This document shows, piece by piece, positions 12,901-25,090 of a stretch of DNA of 64,000 nucleotides. The position numbers and the translations under genes are program-made. The stretch's first letter is position 1. Every line of letters begins with the position of its first letter. The notes beneath the pieces are model-generated. The model was given only the letters and a program-made list of their open reading frames with translations, had not been told where the DNA came from and searched no databases. Origin of the DNA: Anoplolepis gracilipes (lineage: Eukaryota > Arthropoda > Insecta > Hymenoptera > Formicidae); NCBI RefSeq assembly GCF_047496725.1, contig NC_132976.1, forward strand, positions 4,122,001 to 4,186,000, written 5' to 3'.

Positions 12901-15900
12901 ATCAATGTCCTGTTATTTATGTAATAACACGTATAACAATAATGTTAACATGACGCGTTCACGAGTGATTGTTTTTATTTAGAATGTTTAAGATTTTCAA
13001 TATTAAGGAGCAAATTAATGGAAAATATTTTATAATATTAGTATTATAATATTACAATATTAACTTTTCAAAATTAAACCTCAAATTAATGGAAAAGCCT
13101 TTATAAAATTGTTAATTAATCACACACATATTACATACGTACTAATAAAATTATAGAATTTATTGTGATAAATATTTTTTTCCTTATTAACAATAAAAGC
13201 CTCAAAAGACTTAATAAAAAATCCATTGCAAATCGGTCAAAATTAAGATTAAAAGTAAAAGAAAAAAATTGATTTGTTAATTAAATTGTATTATATTTAA
13301 ATGACACAGGCTTTTTTTTACTGATTACATAAAAATAGTATATATTCGAATATCAAATAATATGTATTAAATATATGTAAGATATGTATATTTTTAACAC
13401 ATATGCTCTTTAATCATAAATTTACATATCAAATAAAATGAGTATCACTTACGTATCACCGTCCTCGTCCGCAGCCGCTAGTTTCTCTACGGGCTCTTTC
13501 AGGAGATTACTCATGGCTCTTTCCACTTCCTTAGGATGCAATCCTTCCTTTAATCTCTCGCTCGCTCTTACGGACGGCAAGTTTAACGAAGGCCATGGTA
13601 ATATGCCTCGATTCGAGTTTCTGTCGCAACGAACCGAGTCGTTAACCACACTTTTTATCATATCTATTTCATGCGAAAGCCATGATAATTGCATATTTTA
13701 ATATAAGCGGTATAAAAACTATATAACTTTCATGCAAATTCAAATTATGTTGAAAAATAGATTAAGAAAAAAACATATTTATTTGTACTCAATATGAGAA
13801 TTCAGAGATTATTACTTCCAATTTATAATTAGCCTCTGCATTCTTTAATGTCTTCAAAAAAACATGCCATTGACAGAAAACTTGAATAATGTATCCTTCG
13901 TAACATTTTTTCGTTATCGTATATTTCATTGCAATGTCTATTATTTTATAACTTCGCGGAAACATAGAATGCAATATTTTTTGCATCGCACTAGCTAAAA
14001 ATACGTAATAAAAACGCGTTACATTTTAGAGCATATCTTCATAGTTTCCCTCCAAAAAAAAACCTATATTTTAATAAGATTATTTTGTTCAAACTCGGCG
14101 AAAAGTTTTTAATTAAAATTTATATTTAATTATATTTGATAAGCACATTTTCTATTTTTTTTTTTTTTTTTTATGTCATTATTTCACGAATTATTTTGCT
14201 GTCACTCATTCAATTTTCGTAATTACATTTTACGTGTCGGAAATTTTGTCAAGCTTACCTCTGCGGACGATTAGGTATAAACGAAGAAAAGACCATCGTT
14301 GGTATCTGATAGTCATTGGTTACAAATATCGACGATGCCTGATTGTATCTCTTCTCTCCGTTGGATATGTTGGCACGGATCATTTCGTACTTCTCTCGAG
14401 ACGCGTTTTGTTCGGGCATCTTCTCGTTGTCATTTAAGGCAGCGATATTGTGCAAGGTATTGTGACACGTGGACACGTTCACCTGATCGTTCTTTACGTT
14501 CGGCTCGTAATATCTCTGTTGCAGACTGGAAGTCGCTTGGCCGTTGACCGGCGTGCAATTCACGAGCGTGCCTCCGCTGGTGTTTTGCTTGCTCGTGTAA
14601 ACCGACATGGGGTTGTTGATGGAGTGGCTTGCGTTAAAACAGATGGACTTTTCACTCTTTCGCACGTCGCGACATCCGCGCTCCAAGTTGTTCTCCAATG
14701 TCCCTCGCACCGGAGGAACAACGCATATACGATCGTTGTAGCCCAACGAAAAACACGGGGCGTTCGAGGCGACCTGCGGCTCCTTCAGCGACTCCTTGCG
14801 TTGATTGTCCTCCTCAATGACCTGCTCAACGAGCTGCAACAACTCGATGGTATCGCTGCTGTTGACGATGGTCCCCGAGGAGTCGTAGGTGTTCCAATCG
14901 GACAGCGTTTCGTCGAGCTGATCCTCGAGCTGATAATTCAGAGGTGTCTGATAATTCAATGGGCTGGACACATCACTGTAGGATCTATTAGAAGACGAGG
15001 ATGAGGAGGACAGTAATGCTTGAGGCACTCGGTAGGTCGACGCGACCTGAACGAAAGAAAGACGTTCGATTAATGGAAACCATCTGCCATCGAGTGGATT
15101 CGTTTCACGTTTATTTATCGTGATGAAACGCGTGACGAATGTCAAGTAACTGCCGCATAAATTCGTACAGGTGAATATTTTACGAGACTCCGTAAAACTG
15201 TGATAAAAGGCGTTTTGTGGACGAAACGACGCGACGTGTCGGTTGTGCATAAAATTTTGCTTATTTAAATTTTTTTATTGCATTTCTGCTTTCATATTAT
15301 ATATATAATATCCGACAATAGAATCTTCTGAATTAAAATATTTTACGAAAAGTCATAAAAAAGTCTGAAAAAAGTAATATTATTATATCATCAAATAGCT
15401 TAATCACACAGGGGGAACGATCAGATATATAACGAACAGAAGAGAAATTTGTACGATAACATCGTACAAGATATAGTCCGTTGAATGTATAATAAAAATA
15501 TCGTCTACAAAAATACCGACATCATCAGGTCTAGAGATAAACCGCGTGAGCTTGATACCAATCTACTATAGCGAATAAATTCAAAATCTGTAAAAGTGAA
15601 ATTCGCGACTCTATTTAATTTACATATTAATTTTATGTAACGCTATAACATAACGTTCTATAAAGTAATTTGATTTTAAACGTAATTTATAATTATTTTA
15701 TACCTATTATTTTATCATATGATATTCTTGAATATCATATAAGAACGTTTTCAAAATATTATTTCAAATATCATTTAACAACATTACATATTACATATTA
15801 CACATCATTATGATATCACATACATTTTAATAATATATTACATTAATGATTTCTTGCTTAATGTGTGTACATGAAAATTCACGAAAATAAATATTTTATA

Positions 15901-18225
15901 ATTCAGAGCAAATCTTTATTTTAATTGAATTCACAAATTAATTATTAATTTTATATTTTAAAAGATTAAAAGTGCCAAGTGGCAAACTCATTAATTTCGA
16001 AATGTATTGCAGAGTTATTAACTTTCAATCTAATTCCCTGCAATATCGAATTATCGGCAAATCACGACGAAATACAGTCGCGTGAAAAGCTTCTGCGGTT
16101 TTACTTATTCCGTGCTATTTATGCATTCGCGTCGCTCTTCATGCATTTATGCGGATCATCATCGCGATCGGGGCTTACCTGCGGTGAACCGAGGGGGCTG
16201 CCGATGACGTTGACGTGCATCTGCGGCGACTCCAGGTTCGTGGCCGAGCCGGGCGACTGGGCGCGACTCGAGGCCCGGCTGTTCGACCTCGAGACGACGT
16301 TGTAGTTGTAGCTACTCGCCGGAGAATCGGATGACCAAGTTTTCGCGCTTCTCGGCGACGGGATCGAGTGACTGCCGGCGTCTGAGAGTATCGCCGCTTG
16401 AAAGCCGTTGCGCGACAGGATGTCCATCAAGGACTCCTCTCCCGACTCGTTGACGATTATGGAGGGAAGTGCCGCGGTCTGAAATAAGATAAATTCTTGT
16501 TCAATTATAAGTAGACCTACTTGGGAAATTTTTCTGCGTCGTGTATTGTGTTTTATTCCGATACGGTGATTTCCATCGTGCGTAATTTATGCTTTCGTCA
16601 ATCGACTAAATAATTATGTAATTGCACGATTTATTTTTTTTTTTTTTTCAGAAGGAAAGAATCTTTATAAGTTTTTAGTTATTTTTTAGAACAAGTAAAA
16701 ATTTTGTTTGCATAAAGGAAAATTAATAGAGTTAAAAATATCTGATAGACTTATTTATTACATGTCAAATGTAACATCCTCAAATTAATCTATTTAATTT
16801 GCTTTTTTTTTTCTCAAGTTCTCAATTTTAAATCTCAAGTGATTTTTATGAAAATGTTCTATATTATTGAAAAATAAATAATTAATTCTTTTAGATATTT
16901 TTTTTTCGCAATTTTTATGCAATTTTATCTAGAAGAAGAAAATGTTCCCTTAATATTATTTATTACATATCAATTATAATACTTGCAGATTGATCAACTT
17001 AATTCGTTTTTTACATGATATTAAATGACGAATTATTATTATTATTATTAAAAAAAAATTTCATATTAATAAAAAAATATATAAACAATTCTTTTAGATT
17101 TTTTTCCCTTTTTGCAATTTCTGTGCAATTTTATTTGAGAAAAAAAATGCGCCTCGATATTTAAAGTCTCGTAACGTAACAATGACCTGAAGAGGACCGT
17201 ATACAATCTCGTAGAAATATTATTGTACGTCGTGTTACTACATAGTCTCAATGACACTTTAATAGACTTACGTCACCAGTAGGATCTCCGCTGTGAAAGA
17301 TATTGTCGCCATTATCTCCGCTCCAGCCGGAGTCCATCGCCAGACCCGCAACTATCGCACCAATCGACGACGACTGATTATTTCGGCAGTTCGAGTTCGA
17401 CAGCTGATCCAAGCAAGGATTCAGTTTCTCACTGTAATCCTTGTTCCTCAAAATCTGCTCGGCGGTTTTATCGTAGTCCACGTGAGCCACGTCGACGCTG
17501 TCGTTGGCACGCGACAGACAGCTGACCATGGAATAAGGATGATGGCCAGCTCGTAAAGGCTGAAAGTCCGGCTTTATCGGTCCTCGTTCGATCAAATCGG
17601 AATCTTCGTGCTTCTGTTCATCTCGTCGCTCCTCCTCGGCTTCTGAATCGTCGTTCGAGGAATTTCGATCGTCCAGATAGTGTCGACGTCGTTCCTCGAC
17701 GTCGCGGATGTTGAACGGCAGGTACTGCTCGTCCTTGTCGTCGAACGTGTCGTTGCTGTCCTCATTGTTGTTTACATCTTCGTTATCAGCCTGACGGTTC
17801 GCTCGCGACTTGCAGGTGTCCCGATACTCCACATTGTCAACGTTTTTTTCGCTGCTAACGTGACACGTCCTATTCTCATCGTTCTCCTCGTTATCGTCGT
17901 CCTCGTCGCGAGCGAAATGCAGATTCTCGATCTTCTCGATTATGTTCTCGAATTTAGTCAACTTCTCGCGAAACTCCTCGTCGAGATCGAAGCTCTTGTC
18001 CGCGTCCGCGCTCGAACGGCACGACGTGTCCGGGCTGGTTGACATGTCTTCGGCCGATCCGTAACCCTCCTCCAGAGAACTCACGGACGAGCAGTCCGGA
18101 ATCGAAACGCGTTGCAACGCATGCTCCTCGATTCGGATCAGCCTCGTGACATGGCCGGGATTCTCCATGTTAGCTATAGCCTGGATTTTTTCTAATTTTG
18201 CGTCCTGATTAGAGACCGTCTTCAT
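9964..18225 (-). CDS. IkB/BCL3-type ankyrin-repeat protein with long acidic N-terminus
   Basis: Exons in phase: 18225-17272, 16478-16179, 15046-14259, about 13650-13453, 12909-12669, 11696-11570, 11474-11293 and 10209-9964, about 1010 residues. The N-terminal 680 residues are low-complexity, acidic and Ser-rich, with a DSGWSGD motif near residue 298. The C-terminal 330 residues hold about seven ankyrin repeats: DEDGDTTLMCL, NNRGEDALYLAAMN, QGDTLIHSIAA, DGKTALHIAVES, CGDTSLHMAAS, CNTPLHMVAAV and QGKTPLALVSP. A repeat array opening with DEDGDT after an unstructured regulatory region fits the IkB/BCL3/IkB-zeta group, which bind Rel/NF-kB factors in innate immunity. It is much longer than cactus, so an atypical nuclear IkB is my inference. 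The start ATG at 18225 follows an in-frame stop and a 5' UTR acceptor near 18288. The junction before 13650 is weak. Confidence 0.78.
11787..12179. mobile_element. MITE copy A, in an intron of the IkB-type gene
   Basis: Inverted ends: left ggaaaaactggacggatcag ttacgtcaaa, right tttgacgtagttgatccgtc tagttcc, about 30 bp with few mismatches. The element is about 390 bp, A+T-rich and non-coding. Flanks read aatcacgttt and aattacgttt, a possible imperfect target duplication. It shares ends and the internal block catgaatctcgaaatgt with copy B at 24121. Confidence 0.6.
13816..13990 (-). other. Possible extra exon of the IkB-type gene (phase unresolved)
   Basis: An open stretch of 58 codons between two well-supported exons. 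Its acceptor (tttttagctag) continues the phase of the preceding exon, and it ends at a GTAATA donor. The peptide has protein-like composition (residues such as W, C, H and Q; e.g. YIIQVFCQWHVFLKTLKNAE). However, it ends in phase 0, and the next exon's frame offers no phase-0 acceptor. It may be an alternative or misread exon, or chance. Confidence 0.3.
15890..16035. mobile_element. Partial MITE copy C of the same family
   Basis: The block from cacaaattaattattaattt through ttcgaaatgtattgcagag matches the right half of copies A and B (agattaaaagtg followed by cattaatttcgaaatgtatt). The outer ends are not recognised, so this is a truncated or diverged copy in the intron next to the 16179-16478 exon. 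Confidence 0.45.
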
Positions 18226-18288
18226 ACTGTGTTTCCTCAATAATTAAGTCTCTTTTGGTCCCATAAACTTTGTTCCTATGTAAATCTG
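18226..18288 (-). promoter_or_regulatory. 5' UTR segment with a short upstream ORF before the IkB-type start codon
   Basis: On the minus strand an acceptor (ttatttcacag) near 18288 opens a leader segment. It contains a short upstream ORF (ATG GGA CCA AAA GAG ACT TAA), followed closely by the ATG at 18225. This places the true first exon(s) further upstream and could dampen translation of the main frame. Confidence 0.4.
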
Positions 18289-21200
18289 TGAAATAAATCA
18301 TCGCAAATGTCACAGATCATAGCATTAATATAGTTATATAATTATTAATATAATTATATATTTTTTATAAATGTATTATGAATTAAAAAATTATCAATAT
18401 ATTTAATTTAAGTAAATTATATAAAGAAATTAAAAAAATTGTTAATTAATTTAAAAATCATAAAAGATTTATTAAAAAACATTTCTAAATATTTTTAATT
18501 TTATATATATTTATTTATTTATTGCAGTTTTATTAATGATTATATTTAGATTATATCATATTTATTTATATAATATTTTTTATTATATCTAATTCACTTT
18601 TCTAATCATTAAAATTTATAATAAAATATTCGATATTATTTATCTTAAAATTACTCGAATAATGTCATAATTAATCTAAAAATATTGTCATCTGAAAAAC
18701 GTTGATTTTTTTATAAAAAATAATACGATGCACAGTATGATTGGTGGACCTAAACATTCAGTGCAATATATGTGGCAAGAATTAATAATAAAAATGCGGC
18801 AATAAATTTTTTGAAAAATTGTTAAAAAAATTAAATCTAATCACGTCTTTTCAATCCCACATTGCTATTCGCGTAGAAATAAAAAGCTCCCTTCCTTTGC
18901 ATCAAAGTTACACATACACAAGTACTATTTTTGCTTAACTATTTTCGATGTCACCATTAACATTACAAAAGTGTTTATCGAGCAACTTTGCGTTACAACT
19001 AAATATGAATGCTTTTCATTATGTATCTCGATATCCGGGACTGTGTTTTCTTTTTTTGTTATTTGACAGCTTTTTATCATTCGATAACGCTCGTTCATTA
19101 ACACTACATATCATGTATTTAATGCAAAAAAGAAAGATATGTAGAACGCGTAATATACATTCTTGCATAAATTTTTACCAGATCGAGAAGTGGCTTACGT
19201 TGCAATTAAAATCAATGATGATCGATAAAAAGAATATGGACAGTCTTGCAACATCCCGCGTGAAGAACAATCGCATTCTAAATAGATATTCGTTAAAAAT
19301 TTCATGATAACCTATGTTCTCGAGACAATAAAGATCGTATTATCATCATTTAACAGTCGATTGCCATATTGACGTTCATTAGATGTGTAATAAGACTTTG
19401 ATTAATTTCAATCACTACTAAAACAATATTTCCTCAAATTGTTGTAATACATTTTTATATTATTATATATAATTAATTTTATATTATATAGTTTTATAAT
19501 AGTTTATATATTATAAAAGAAATTTAAAACTTTTATTTCTGTAAAACATAGAAATTTGGAAAAAATAGAAATATTAATGTTAACTCACTAATTTTAATTC
19601 ACTAATTTTTCTTTTATCGTATAAGATTATCATAATTTATATTTTAATATAATATTGAATTTTGTTCGAAAAGTTTCTCATTTTATTTTAAATAAAATAT
19701 ATAAATTAAAAAATGTATAAATAGTTTTTTAAATCGGTCAATATAATGTGATTATTGTTTTTCATTGATAATTAAACTGAATCCGTTATTTTTGTTAATG
19801 ATTAAATTTAATCCATTTATTGCTTCCGCTATTCTAAATTCGTCGCGACAACTTTAATTGAAGGTTAAAATCGGATCTAAAGCAAATATATGATTAGCAC
19901 ATTTTTCTAATAAAACTAACCTTCGCACCTGAATAAAAGACTTAAAAGCATAATACGCTTATTATTAAATGAAAAATAAGAAACCAATAACAAAATATAT
20001 AAACATTTAACGATAATAAAAACTAGGATCATAAATTCTTTTAATTCGACCAATAGATAAGTTGAATGGAATTTTAAGATCTTAATTAAGATCTTAAATC
20101 TTAATAAATATAAGAACAGATAATGAATATTGCACAGTTGGAAAATTTAATGTCTTATTAATTAATTAAAATTTTTTATTATCTTTTATTTAATGTCCCA
20201 AACGGTCTACAGAAATTTTTTTGTTAATTTAACATATTATGCATATGTTAAATTACATTAATAACATTAATATTATGTTATACTTTAACATAAAAATACA
20301 TGTAAATTTCATAATTTGACATAATTTTTGTGTAAAAATTTATCGAGAAAATAATATTATTGTAACATTATTGTTATATAATGTATATATTACTCGTTCT
20401 GGCAACGCTGTCTCGATAGCAACAATACTTATACGCATTAGCCACGTGTTATGATCCAAAATCAAATATTAGATATTACGTAAATACTAACAACAAATCA
20501 AATATAAAAAACAATTTTTATAGCAATGTTCTATATATAAATGGCAATTTTATTCTGCGTATATACATATAATAGATTAATTTTTTTTAATTTTGTGTAC
20601 GTGTAAACACATTAAGTATATAGTATTTTGGTTAAAATATAATAATAATTAATAATAATTTACATACGTATAATAAAATAAAACAGATGTTTGCAATAAT
20701 TTTGGATATACTGTTGAATGCACTCGCAAGTCGACATATGTCAATATACATCGAGATTGCGTCGAGAAATGACTGTATTACTGTTAACAGTTACTCTTAT
20801 ACGAGTATATTATAGAATAAACTTAATATTTTTTTGTAAATTTTAACAGATAAATCCTGTCATTAATAATACGGAATATATTTATTGTGTAAAATTAAGA
20901 ATACGTGCACATTGTGTTATTTTTATACTCTTTCAGTTGTTTTAATAATTTAATACTCTCTCTTGACTTGATTTAACAGAACAGCAATATGTTAAATTAA
21001 CAAGTAAATGTATTAAATCTTAACATAAAAATTTAACCAATAAAATTGTTAACAAGAAAACACAAATTTTCTAACTGTGCGTTCTTAGTCTTCATATGAG
21101 ACTGATATAAAATTAAAAAAACTCAAATAAAATATAAAATAAAAAATTTTAATAAAATTTAAGCAAATTGTGTATATTTTTATAGGATATAATTTAAAAT

Positions 21201-21292
21201 TAAAAATCATAAATTAATTTACTATTTTATAAGTTTTTAGAAAATATCTTTTGACGTGTGCTTTTACATCTGTAATTATAAATAAGTCTGTA

Positions 21293-21784
21293 CACGGAGG
21301 AAATTTTATATTAAAAATTACTGTGGTATGTAATAATTGTGAAAAGTGCTATGTAAAATTATAAAAATTACATCAATTTACGCAATTTTTGCAGTTTTAC
21401 ATAGCACTTTAACTTACTTCAATTTTCAAAAAATAAAGGGAGGATGGAGGATTTTGAAAAATATAACATTTTAGAAAAATCTGATTATGCAGTTTGCAGT
21501 TTAAAGTACATTAAAAACCATGAAACTATTTTTTTATATCTCTTACCGTTTCGACGGTATTTGCTCAGCAATATAAAAAAAACCGATTTTTCTCAAGAGG
21601 GTGTTTCATATTCTTAACGACCGTATGGGCACGTATAAAAAAATACGTGTCTCCTATTTTGACTTAGACTACAACATATTCGAAGCGTATTAAAATCGAA
21701 GGGAGACACTTCCATACCTTTCCTTGTTAGAGTGATGGTCCATAATTACTACATAGTAAATTTTAATATAAAATTTTCTCCGTG
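21293..21784. mobile_element. TA-flanked element with CACGGAG termini
   Basis: Ends CACGGAGGAAATTTTATATT (left) and, reading inward from the right, CACGGAGAAAATTTTATATT. The similarity continues for about 45 bp, and both ends are bounded by TA. The 490 bp unit is non-coding and contains a further imperfect hairpin (gtgctatgtaaaat with ttttacatagcac, 21337-21407). TA flanks suggest a Tc1/mariner-type MITE. Confidence 0.6.
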
Positions 21785-21975
21785 TAATAAAAAACGAACG
21801 CGCGCGATCGTTAGAAAATTGCCTGACTACTAACAATAAGTACTCGTGCGTTAATTTGATGTATAACAACGAGAATGTTAGTTGTCAGGCACGCGATTAT
21901 CACACACGTAACTCACGTACGTGCATAAAATTATACTGCGTAACAAAGTTTTTATTGTACAAATGCAAAAATGTT

Positions 21976-22040
<65 letters not shown>

Positions 22041-22079
22041 CGATAAAAAAACAACGCTATAATGCTTCAAATCTGTTTG

Positions 22080-22112
<33 letters not shown>
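21976..22112. repeat. Two adjacent (CT)n microsatellites
   Basis: CT runs at 21976-22036 and 22081-22112, separated by unique sequence. They create Arg-Glu or Ser-Leu repeats in spurious ORFs. Confidence 0.95.
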
Positions 22113-22113
<1 letters not shown>

Positions 22114-22879
22114 ATCAATGATTATAGAGCGATAAACGATGGATAATGAAGTGTTTTCCAAGAATAAAACTTCAAAGACGCAAATAGATAAGAAAATCTT
22201 ATTCTTTGATATCTTATAATTTTAGTCTTTAAAAGTCAATAATTTCACAGAGATTGATATTTTAATTTAAGAATTTATTTTAGAAAAATTTTAATTCGAG
22301 AGACTCTTTACTGACTGGATATAGAAGTCAGAAAATTAAATTCTAGTTTCTTCCTTGATATATGTGATGACTTTTAGTGTAGATTAATTCGTAAGACAAA
22401 TTAATTAAGCTACGGTTTATGTATTGTAGGATTTTTTAAGAACCTACAAATGGTAGAATAAAAATAAATATTTATTGATACGATAGAAAAATCTATTTTA
22501 AAGCACAACTTTTCTATTATTCGTAGATCCGTGTAATATTGTATATTTTTACATAATTTTGCATACACATGTAAGAAAAGAATGTACAAAAAAAGATTGA
22601 GGAAAATGTTTGCTGCGTGTGTGTTTTTTTTCTAAATTTGGTATAAAAAAATTTGAAGCGATTGATAGAATTGTTCTCTCTATTTATAAATCTCTACTCG
22701 AGAAAATAATGTTTACGTAATTCTTCTAGTTGCACGATGGTTCTCATCTAATTCGTTTTGTTTCTTATACAAAGCAATGTATTTATTCGGGGATATTAAA
22801 AAGTGCGTTAAAAAGAAAGCTGATTAAAAGGTAAATATTGCGTCACATGACGTAATAGGGTAATTAATTACCAAGGGCG

Positions 22880-24110
22880 TTTCCTCGGGACCACGTTGAA
22901 TCGATGGCGACGCAACTGCGTCTCGACGGGAGATTTGGCCGAAAACTTTGACGAAACTCGCTCTCAGATCGCGTGTCCAAATAAATAACGCGCATTTCAC
23001 GCGACCTTCACTCGCGAAAGACCAGCGGCTCCGAAAGTCCGAAAGCGCGCCGGCTCGATTTTGCGCCGATCTCGAACTCGCGAAATCTTTTATTATCGGC
23101 GCGCGATATTTCACATTCCTCACGATATTTTCATATTTTCGTCGCGTATCACTCCCAAACTTTCCGTTGCCTCAAGTTTTTTTTTTTTTTTTTTTTTTTT
23201 TTTTCTTTCGCACTTTATGAGGTCGATCGCTCTTGATCTTCCTTGTCGTTGCGTCTCGTAAGATCTAATTTAAGACGCGTAAAGCTAATAATATATATGT
23301 GGATATTTCATCAATTCTTTTTTTTTTTTTTTTGGGGGGAGGAGATATAAATATATTTTCTCTTTTTTGTGCTTTATAAAAATACGTTTAATTCGATTGG
23401 ATTTTCTCTTGGCACCTTTTAGTGAAAATCGAGCTCATGGAGATTCATCCGTTTGCGATTCCGCGAACGATCTGGTGCATACTTACGCACGCACGTACGC
23501 ACGCACGCACGTACGCGCGTGTTGTCCGCGACTCCGCAGCCAGTCAGTCGGCTCACGCATGTACGCGACGACCTTCGGGTGCTTAAGAGCCGAAACGCTT
23601 ACACTATATGTATAGTCGCTCCGATATAATCGGGCGAGAACACTCGCGGGATCCTTATCTCGCGTCCGTGACTCTTGTCGAATCGGCGACGGGTGCCCCG
23701 GGTGCCAACAGCAACGATATCTCCGGCCTCTTCTTCTTTCGCTCCCCTGTCAACAAGCACAGCCGAGGAAGCTCTCGCTGCTTCTCTTTCTCTGGAATTT
23801 CCGCGCTCGCGTTTCTCTTCCTCCTATTCTAATCGCGCGCGTATTTCCCGACGCGCACTATCAAGGCCGCGAGATTCGCGAGACAAATCTGTCCCCCTCC
23901 CCGGCGATGACGACGACGACGATGACACTCCCGCGCGCGACGCAAAACGTGCTGCCGATCCGGAGCGATACGCGCGCGCGACTGACTGCTGCGGGACGGC
24001 TCATTGACGCGTGCCGACGACCCGCCGACGCGTCGCCTCCGTCATAATCGTATTCTTCCCCAGTAACGTAGCTAGTAGCGATCAACGCGAGTTTGAGAAA
24101 AAGAGAGGGA
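22880..24110. promoter_or_regulatory. CpG-rich, promoter-like patch
   Basis: About 1.2 kb that is markedly richer in G+C and CpG than everything around it, with cg-dense stretches at 22960-23120, 23470-23560 and 23830-24040. A poly-T run (23177-23204) and a G-run (23335-23340) interrupt it. On the minus strand a perfect GTAAGT donor lies at 23486-23481, just after a CpG-rich segment containing gccgactgactggctgcgg. This would suit a non-coding first exon of the IkB-type gene 5 kb downstream. The open frames here (e.g. 23675-24007) are composition artefacts as far as I can tell. Confidence 0.4.
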
Positions 24111-24120
24111 AGATTAACGA

Positions 24121-24660
24121 GGAACTGGACGAGTCAGCTATGTCAAAAGTTAAATCTAATAAGCTTCACGAGATTCATGTATTTGACATTTGGAGCGATA
24201 CGCAAAGCGCGCTTCTATTTAAAAAGCTTAAGGCTTTTAAAATATAAATTAATAATTGTATATAAATTACATGTAACAATAAATAAATATAATAAGTATA
24301 AATTGATAGAATATAGATAATAAAATAAAATTTATATAAAAATACATTAAAATATAAAATTAATAATTAATTTGTGAATTTGAGTGAAGTAAAAATTTGC
24401 TCTATAGAATTAAAAATTTTATTTTTATATAATAGAGGTATTATAAAAAAGAATTAGTTTGATATAAAATATTATTTACGTTTTTGAGATTAAATTATAT
24501 ATTTTACAAAACAAGTATTTATTGAAACTCACAAATTAATCATTAATTTTAATATTATATTTTAAAAAGCTAAAAGTGTTTTACGCAATGTCAGATTTAT
24601 GAATCTCGAAATGTATTAGATATATTAATTTTTTACATAGATGATTCGTAGAATTCCTTT
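24121..24660. mobile_element. MITE copy B
   Basis: Left end ggaactggacgagtcagcta tgtcaaaag, right end ttttttacatagatgattcg tagaattcc. These are inverted, diverged copies of the termini of the element at 11787. Internal blocks (atttgacat near the left, tatgaatctcgaaatgta near the right) also match. About 540 bp, non-coding, immediately next to the CpG-rich patch. Confidence 0.55.
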
Positions 24661-25028
24661 TTAATCCTTTTAAAATAGCTACCTTTTGTGAAAATTCAAA
24701 GTATATATTTACATAATTAAAATAATTTATATTTCACAAATTAATTATTAATTTTATATTTTAATTTATATTTTAATTTATATTAAAATTATAATATATA
24801 TATATATATATATGTTCGTCACTTAAAAAAAAAACATTTTGACAAAACGTTTATATATGTCCTTAAAGGATTAAATAAGAGATTATATTATATGATATAT
24901 GCGTCTTTGAAAAAATAATAATGCATTATCTTTTCGAAACGACGCAAGACCGCGTCGCAATAAAGCGTCGACGTTAACATTATGTTAAGTAACTCTACTA
25001 TATTTTTACACATATTGTACATACATAC

Positions 25029-25029
25029 A

Positions 25030-25086
<57 letters not shown>

Positions 25087-25090
25087 ACAC
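25029..25090. repeat. (CA)n microsatellite
   Basis: A CA run of about 30 units. Its minus-strand translation (Cys-Val repeats) is an artefact. Confidence 0.95.

Larger units (their letters stand above)
18289..22879. other. Gene-free A+T-rich stretch upstream of the IkB-type gene
   Basis: No convincing coding sequence on either strand. A 119-codon open frame at 18948-19307 lacks splice structure and domain features. The stretch contains one TA-flanked element (21293-21784), CT microsatellites and otherwise simple A+T-rich sequence. If the CpG-rich patch at 22.9-24.1 kb is the promoter of the IkB-type gene, this is its first intron. Confidence 0.5.

Noticed and set aside
14234..15004. Plus-strand open frames up to 184 codons
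   Set aside because: Antisense shadows of the large IkB-type exon, which joins in phase to its neighbours.
15047..15250. Start of the IkB-type exon at an ATG near 15250
   Set aside because: The frame is open upstream of 15046, but a good acceptor (cgttcag) at 15047 and phase match to the previous exon show that this part is intron.
18948..19307. 119-codon plus-strand ORF
   Set aside because: Composition is typical of random A+T-rich frames, with no domain, signal peptide or splice evidence.
23675..24007. 110-codon Ser/Arg-rich plus-strand ORF in the CpG-rich patch
   Set aside because: Long frames are expected by chance in CpG-rich sequence. Overlapping frames on both strands are also open, and no protein features were seen.
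24888..25088. Cys-Val repeat peptide
   Set aside because: It is the translation of a CA microsatellite.
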